In this document: positions 24,903 to 28,792 of the stretch, piece by piece
Position numbering within the stretch: the first letter of the stretch is position 1
Layout of the letters: each line of letters begins with the position of its first letter
Assembly (NCBI GenBank): GCA_964591245.1
Contig: CAZPZZ010000042.1
Location: 1-28,792, forward strand
Origin: CAZPZZ01 sp964591245
Lineage (GTDB): Bacteria; Acidobacteriota; Vicinamibacteria; Vicinamibacterales; UBA8438
DNA length: 28,792 nucleotides
Reading direction: 5' to 3'
Notes under the pieces: model-generated
What the model was told of the DNA's origin: nothing
Seen by the model: the letters and a program-made list of their open reading frames with translations, nothing else
Database searches by the model: none
Made by a program: the position numbers and the translations under genes

Positions 24903-26342
24903 CTACGGTCGAATCAGACCGATGTTGTCCTCGATGGTGATCGTCGTTCCGTAGGGCGCCGAAAGTTCCTGAAGACGAGCCAGGATACGTTGTGCTGTGG
25001 TGGGGGGCGCGAGTCGGGGGATGCCACGATGAGCCATGCGCTCTGCGGCGTAACCCAGTTCGATTGGGTGCAAACGAACTTCTTTGAGTGTGCCAGCCAC
25101 GAATTCGCTAATGGCGATGAAGCTCTCGTACTTGACGGGGAACGGGCAGCCTGCACACGCATCCCGCTGAAGTTCGCCGAGTCCGGAGAGGCCGTCGACA
25201 TCCCGCTGGCGAACAAATTCACCGAGTCCGTAGAAAATTGGACGGTCGTTGTAAATCTCTATTCCCCGTACTACGTGTACTCCGGTCCCCTGAAACAGGT
25301 CGGCGCCTGTGTCGATGGATGCCCGTGCGAAGTCTTCCAGGTAGTTGGCGATACTTGGATTGGTATCCAGGTGTTCTGCTTCCGGAATACCCGGCCCTCG
25401 GTATCCGCCGCGAGCATCGCGGAAGTGATGCGAGTGGAGGGCAACGGTGAGGAAATCCGAGCGGAGCTTGCCTTCCCGTACCGCCGCAAGGATGTCCTGG
25501 CGGTCGCGCTCATTTATTTCGAACCAGTAGAACGGAGTGGTGACGTCGGCTGGTGCGCGCCGAAATTGTTCCCCGAGTAACTCGACATGGCTGTCCTCGT
25601 TTGCACCTCTGGCATAGAAACCCGTGCCATTGGGAAACAGGTCGCGCAGGGCCCGTACGGCGGTCCACTCTCCGCGTGGCACCATAAAGAAGCGCGTCAC
25701 GTCGAGTGTGCTGTAGCCTCCGACTCCTGGCCACTCTCCGCGGCCCCGGCGCGCCGGAAGCGTGCCGGTTGCGGTGGTTGCCACCATGCCGACACGACCG
25801 CGGGGGGCCGTGTAGAACCGTGCGGCTCGAGCCGCCGCGTACGTCTCGCCCAGACCGGCGTACTGAACCCCAACCCGATCGAGATGCATGCTGGTCTCAT
25901 TGAGGCCTTCGCGACCAAAGTCGTTTCCATGGTTGTTCGGCCGTGCGACCAGATCGAAGCCCATGTCGCGAATGCTATCGGCTGCACCAGGTTCGGCGCC
26001 GTGTCCCCCTATACGGGAACCAGAAAAGCTTCGACCGTCAACGATAATTCCCTCGAGATTTCCGGTGGCGACGTCGGCGTCTTGTAGTAATTTCACGACG
26101 CCGGCGAAGGCCGGGTCGGGCATCATGTGTCCGAGGTCGTGTGCATAAATAAGGTCTCCAACGGTGGCGATGGTGAACCCGTCACGCACTGATGTCGATA
26201 ACTCCGGATCCGGTTGGCGGCTTGTGACGGAGGTCGCCAAGACTCCCAGCGCGACGGTAATCAGCACCGAAAGAGCCATACGTCGTGGAATCAGAGAGGG
26301 ACGCCCGAGTGTCGAGTGCAGAGGTCGTGTGTTGAAGGACAC
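24903..26342 (-). CDS. CapA-family exported metallophosphatase-like protein
   Basis: This protein belongs to the CapA/PgsA family, whose calcineurin-like metal-binding domain is linked to poly-gamma-glutamate synthesis. Visible metal motifs are 'TVGDLIYAHD' (Asp63), 'TGNLEG' (Asn95, Glu97), 'PNNHGND' (Asn137, His138) and the later 'ALHSHHFRD' and 'GTGVHVVRGIEIY'. It has about 479 aa if GTG 26342 is used. This choice puts the arginines of 'SLIPRRMALSVLITVAL' in front of the hydrophobic core as a normal signal peptide. ATG 26279 is the other candidate but lacks a charged start. Neither has a good ribosome-binding site. No other capsule gene is nearby, so a polyglutamate role is unproven. Confidence 0.88.
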   Translation of the reverse strand: MSFNTRPLHSTLGRPSLIPRRMALSVLITVALGVLATSVTSRQPDPELSTSVRDGFTIATVGDLIYAHDLGHMMPDPAFAGVVKLLQDADVATGNLEGIIVDGRSFSGSRIGGHGAEPGAADSIRDMGFDLVARPNNHGNDFGREGLNETSMHLDRVGVQYAGLGETYAAARAARFYTAPRGRVGMVATTATGTLPARRGRGEWPGVGGYSTLDVTRFFMVPRGEWTAVRALRDLFPNGTGFYARGANEDSHVELLGEQFRRAPADVTTPFYWFEINERDRQDILAAVREGKLRSDFLTVALHSHHFRDARGGYRGPGIPEAEHLDTNPSIANYLEDFARASIDTGADLFQGTGVHVVRGIEIYNDRPIFYGLGEFVRQRDVDGLSGLGELQRDACAGCPFPVKYESFIAISEFVAGTLKEVRLHPIELGYAAERMAHRGIPRLAPPTTAQRILARLQELSAPYGTTITIEDNIGLIRP

Positions 26343-26425
26343 GGAGGACACTGTACGGCGAGACAAAGGCGGTGGCAAGCCGTTGGCGTGCTCAATCCGA
26401 TGCGTCAGTGTCCCCCGATGTCCGC

Positions 26426-26860
26426 CTAATTGTTGAGCGCGCCCTGCTGGATCCAATTCGTCAGGAGCGTAATCAGGTTGCTCGACAGGCCTGATCCACT
26501 GGGGGGCATACGATCACCCACGATGTTGGTACCGCGCACTTTGTTCAGCAGATAGCTGGCGTCTGGATTTTCGGGAACGACAAAGACGGAACCAGAGCGA
26601 GGACTTGTGACATTTACAAGGCTCGCGTGGCTTTGCCCTACCGAGAGGTCGAGCCCGGCGTGTGGCGATGTTGCGCCATGGCAATTGACACAAGACGTGT
26701 TGAAGATTTGTTGTTGCACCATCGTGAGTGTCACGGTCTGGGGAGTTGAAGACGAATCGTCACCTGTGGAAGACGAACCGTCACCTGTGGAGGGCGCCGT
26801 AGGAGAACTGCTGCAAGCTGTCAGGAAGAACGTAATAACGACAATCGCACTGGTTCGCAT
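26426..26860 (-). CDS. Monoheme cytochrome c lipoprotein
   Basis: This 144-aa lipoprotein starts at ATG 26860, after AAGGAG. The lipobox is LTAC with Cys16. A Ser/Thr/Gly/Asp-rich linker (17-42) is followed by a single heme domain with CVNCH (Cys57, Cys60, His61). Met118 in 'GDRMPPSG' is the likely second axial ligand, and the final helix is 'LITLLTNWIQQGAL'. It should be anchored in a membrane facing the periplasm and shuttle electrons. It ends 83 bases upstream of the CapA-like start and may share its transcript. It is a candidate acceptor for the heme-less PQQ dehydrogenases nearby, which is inference. Confidence 0.9.
   Translation of the reverse strand: MRTSAIVVITFFLTACSSSPTAPSTGDGSSSTGDDSSSTPQTVTLTMVQQQIFNTSCVNCHGATSPHAGLDLSVGQSHASLVNVTSPRSGSVFVVPENPDASYLLNKVRGTNIVGDRMPPSGSGLSSNLITLLTNWIQQGALNN
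26748..26789. repeat. 21-base tandem repeat, two copies
   Basis: Two adjacent 21-base units (26748-26768 and 26769-26789) differ at one base. They lie in frame in the cytochrome lipoprotein and encode its Ser/Gly/Asp linker, so copy number could change without a frameshift. Confidence 0.85.
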
Positions 26861-27458
26861 CGAGACTCCTTCTGTCTTCTGGGCGTTGGGCAATCGCTAT
26901 GTCCGGGGCCTGGGAGAAGCAAGGTGGGCATTGTTGAATTCGGCGTCCGGATGTGTTTCTAACGATGCAAATTGTATGCCCTGGAAGAGACGGATTTATA
27001 TGCACCGGAGTGTGGTGATTGCGGGCACGCATCGTTATAGCCATGCTTGGCCAGGCGCGCGTTCGCGTGACGAGATCCAAGAACTCGTGACCAACTTCAA
27101 CCGATTGGACATGCCCTGTCTGGTGGAAGCGGGCGGACTTGAGAATGAAGACGCCGGAGTGACGGAAATGTTCCGTTCTTTGTCGTCTTTTGTCACGTCT
27201 GTCGAATGTTGTCACAGTGCAGAGGCTGCGCGTCGTGGCTCGAGTTCCGGCTTGGCTTCTCCCTCTAAGACAGGCAAGAGCTGCGGCGGCACTCGGGAGG
27301 CAGGGTGAAAGAAGAACAAGCAAGGAAGATAGTGATTCGAATCGAGTCACGTGCAGGGGCGGATGCCATGCTGCGTGTTTGTTCACGGGGGGGCGCGAGA
27401 ATCAAAACCGGGGAAGGCAGGCCGGCCACGAGTGTCGCAGCCGACCTGAGGAATCACA
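26861..27458. other. 598-base stretch without a supportable gene
   Basis: Open frames exist on both strands, but none shows a recognisable domain. The best-placed start is GTG 27305 (+), with GGGAGG just upstream, giving 65 aa. It would overlap the 3' end of the gene at 27459 and I do not accept it as real. The promoter of the cytochrome lipoprotein should lie at the left edge. I see no RNA gene, repeat array or mobile-element end. Confidence 0.5.
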
Positions 27459-28079
27459 TCAAGGCTGTTGGTGCTGATAGTAGTCTTCCATCGGGATCAT
27501 GAGGTGGGCATACTCTGTGCCGCCAAACATCAAATACGGTGATCCGATCCGAAAGTTGGTGGTAAACGCGTCAAGTGAGCTCGGTTCTCGGGGCATCAAC
27601 ATCAGGTGCGGCCCCGACATGATCCAATTCGCCGGGTCCTCTGCATCGTCCCTGGTCATGACCAAGGGAGTGGAGTTGTCTTCCCCCATGTCGCCATGGA
27701 GCATCCAGAGATAGGTATCGCGAGTTAACTGGGGCGTCGTGCCCCCGACGTACGCCAGTATCCACTTCAGGCCTTCTTGATCCGCACAGATTGGCATGGC
27801 TTCTTGCGCGTTGGCCCAGCCTTCTGCCGGGTTGGCCATTCCGCGGGGATTGGCCGGCATACAGGTCCATTCGTTGGTACCGTTTCTCAAAACATTGCTT
27901 GCTGCATCGACAATGGTGGCACTCATGCCAATGAAGGTCGGTGCGGCTGTGGAATAGGCCCAGATTTGCCACTCTGCCGAGGTATGGGGCGCGGAGGGCT
28001 CCGGGGATTGTCCAGCAACATCCGATGTGATTGCGAGGCAGAAGAACAACATAAGTGCTGTGAGAGTCTTCGTGTGCAT
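27459..28079 (-). CDS. Conserved-looking secreted protein of unknown function
   Basis: This 206-aa exported protein starts at ATG 28079, preceded by AAGGATG. The signal peptide is 'MHTKTLTALMLFFCLAITSDVAGQ'. The mature part includes 'WAYSTAAPTFIGMSATIVD', 'LRNGTNEWTCMPANP', 'PMCAD'-like 'MPICADQEGLKW', 'YLWMLHGDMGEDNSTP', 'SGPHLMLMPR' and 'LMFGGTEYAHLMIP'. I associate this arrangement with hypothetical secreted proteins of environmental bacteria; no catalytic motif is evident. Two Cys (in WTCMP and PICAD) could form a disulfide. It is divergent from the PQQ dehydrogenase at 28326, with 246 bases between. In-frame starts upstream of 28079 would spoil the signal peptide. Confidence 0.8.
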   Translation of the reverse strand: MHTKTLTALMLFFCLAITSDVAGQSPEPSAPHTSAEWQIWAYSTAAPTFIGMSATIVDAASNVLRNGTNEWTCMPANPRGMANPAEGWANAQEAMPICADQEGLKWILAYVGGTTPQLTRDTYLWMLHGDMGEDNSTPLVMTRDDAEDPANWIMSGPHLMLMPREPSSLDAFTTNFRIGSPYLMFGGTEYAHLMIPMEDYYQHQQP

Positions 28080-28248
28080 GGTGTCATCCTTGACAAGAAA
28101 GCTTGCCTGAAAACGCACAATGCCAGATGGCGACGCAGTTAGACTGGCGTCGCGTTGTGGCGAGGGCATCATCATCCTTTCCGAGATTGCTATTACTATA
28201 CCGTGTTGTATGCCTCAAGCCATGGCGGAGCGCCTCGAGCGAGAAAGA

Positions 28249-28254
28249 TATAAT
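28249..28254 (+). promoter_or_regulatory. Candidate -10 box (TATAAT) upstream of the third PQQ gene
   Basis: A perfect TATAAT lies 71 bases before ATG 28326 in the divergent intergenic region. There is no clear -35 box at 16-18 bases, so this is tentative. Confidence 0.25.
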
Positions 28255-28325
28255 CGCTCCTCATGTCGTGGGTCGGGGCGTTGGAATTCTGTGGGGAGTC
28301 GGTTCGCTAAATGAGGAACGGAGCC

Positions 28326-28792
28326 ATGCGAAGAGAGTCGAGTGCTGCCTTGTCCAATTTCACCCGAACCGCCGCGGTACTTGCGGCGTGCGTAATCGCA
28401 GTACCGGGCGGAGCACAGCCGGCCGAAGAATTCGTGCCGGTCAGTGATGCCATGCTCGAGGCACCCGATGACGAGGATTGGTTGACCTGGCGACGAACGA
28501 CCGATGGTTGGGGGTATAGCCCGCTGGATCAGATTGATGCCGGGAACGTCGGTGCACTCAGGCTCGAGTGGACCCGGGCGCTGGCGCCGGGACGGATGGA
28601 AGGGACGCCGTTGGCCTACGATGGTGTGCTCTACATGCCGCAATCGTCAGATGTGATCGAGGCGATGGACGCAGTCAGTGGAGACCTGGTGTGGTCCTAT
28701 CGTCGCGACCTTCCGGACGATGTCTACGAGCTGGTGGGAGGCAACGCTCGAGGCAACAGAAATATCGCGATCTACGATCGGTATATCGTCAA
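28326..28792 (+). CDS. PQQ-dependent alcohol dehydrogenase-like quinoprotein, cut by window end
   Basis: The frame is open from ATG 28326 to the edge, giving 155 codons. GAGGAACGGAG precedes the start. A signal peptide ends near 'VPGGAQPA', and the mature start 'EDWLTWRRTTDGWGYSPLDQID' with 'EGTPLAYDGVLYMPQSSDVIEAMDAVSGDLVWSYRR' is the N-terminal blade of the propeller. It is clearly a paralogue of the protein at 8313-10058, sharing the EDWL-W-RR, G-SPLDQI and TPL--DG patterns. The catalytic region and any heme domain lie beyond the window. Confidence 0.9.
   Translation, partial: MRRESSAALSNFTRTAAVLAACVIAVPGGAQPAEEFVPVSDAMLEAPDDEDWLTWRRTTDGWGYSPLDQIDAGNVGALRLEWTRALAPGRMEGTPLAYDGVLYMPQSSDVIEAMDAVSGDLVWSYRRDLPDDVYELVGGNARGNRNIAIYDRYIV

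Noticed and set aside
27334..27343. GATTCGAATC, considered as a tRNA T-loop
   Set aside because: No acceptor, D-arm or anticodon stem can be built around it; it is only a short palindrome.
27305..27502. Possible 65-aa plus-strand gene with GGGAGG and a GTG start
   Set aside because: No recognisable domain, an unusual composition, and overlap with the 3' end of the well-supported minus-strand gene at 27459.

Overview
The window looks like a scaffold from a GC-rich, Gram-negative, probably uncultured bacterium. A run of 100 Ns at 11126-11225 is a typical scaffold join. I infer an Acidobacteriota (Vicinamibacteria-like) origin with modest confidence. The reasons are an N-terminal domain before the gap that I associate with that phylum, a DUF523/DUF1722 gene near an NmrA-DUF2867 oxidoreductase, and many secreted PQQ dehydrogenases, ThuA-like and alpha/beta-hydrolase proteins. 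Signal peptides, a lipobox and a DUF2490 outer-membrane protein indicate a diderm cell. I found no tRNA, rRNA, CRISPR array, transposase or phage gene.

Layout. (1) 213-7264 (+): an inorganic-carbon uptake module of a SulP transporter, dabB and dabA. dabB and dabA overlap by 4 bases (ATGA). DabB is much longer than expected and carries an extra NuoM-like half. A DUF2490 outer-membrane protein follows on the same strand. (2) 8313-10473 (-): a [2Fe-2S] ferredoxin followed by a secreted PQQ dehydrogenase. (3) 10705-14287: a perfect 7-bp-arm palindrome, a protein cut by the assembly gap, a DUF523-DUF1722 protein, a BFD-like [2Fe-2S] protein on the other strand, and an NmrA/DUF2867 oxidoreductase split by a one-base frameshift in a G run. 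(4) 14329-20484: a Tat-exported amidase with a small AtzG-like partner (-), divergent from a second PQQ dehydrogenase and a secreted alpha/beta hydrolase (+). (5) 20537-24787: an 83-aa conserved-looking protein and a DUF1311 protein (-), then a five-S1-domain protein, a ThuA-like protein and an NTF2-like protein (+). (6) 24903-28079 (-): a CapA-type metallophosphatase, a cytochrome c lipoprotein, a 598-base stretch without a supportable gene, and a secreted protein of unknown function. (7) 28326 to the end (+): the start of a third PQQ dehydrogenase, cut by the window edge.

How the parts may work together. SulP-DabB-DabA should energise uptake of CO2/bicarbonate at the inner membrane. The PQQ dehydrogenases, amidase, hydrolase, ThuA and NTF2 proteins form a mostly periplasmic set, probably for oxidising alcohols, sugars or aromatic compounds. 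None of the PQQ enzymes visible here carries its own heme c, so electrons must leave through separate carriers. Candidates in the window are the monoheme lipoprotein cytochrome (26426-26860) and, more speculatively, the adjacent ferredoxin. The most unusual element is the long DabB, whose added antiporter-like half has lost the lysines expected of a proton pump.
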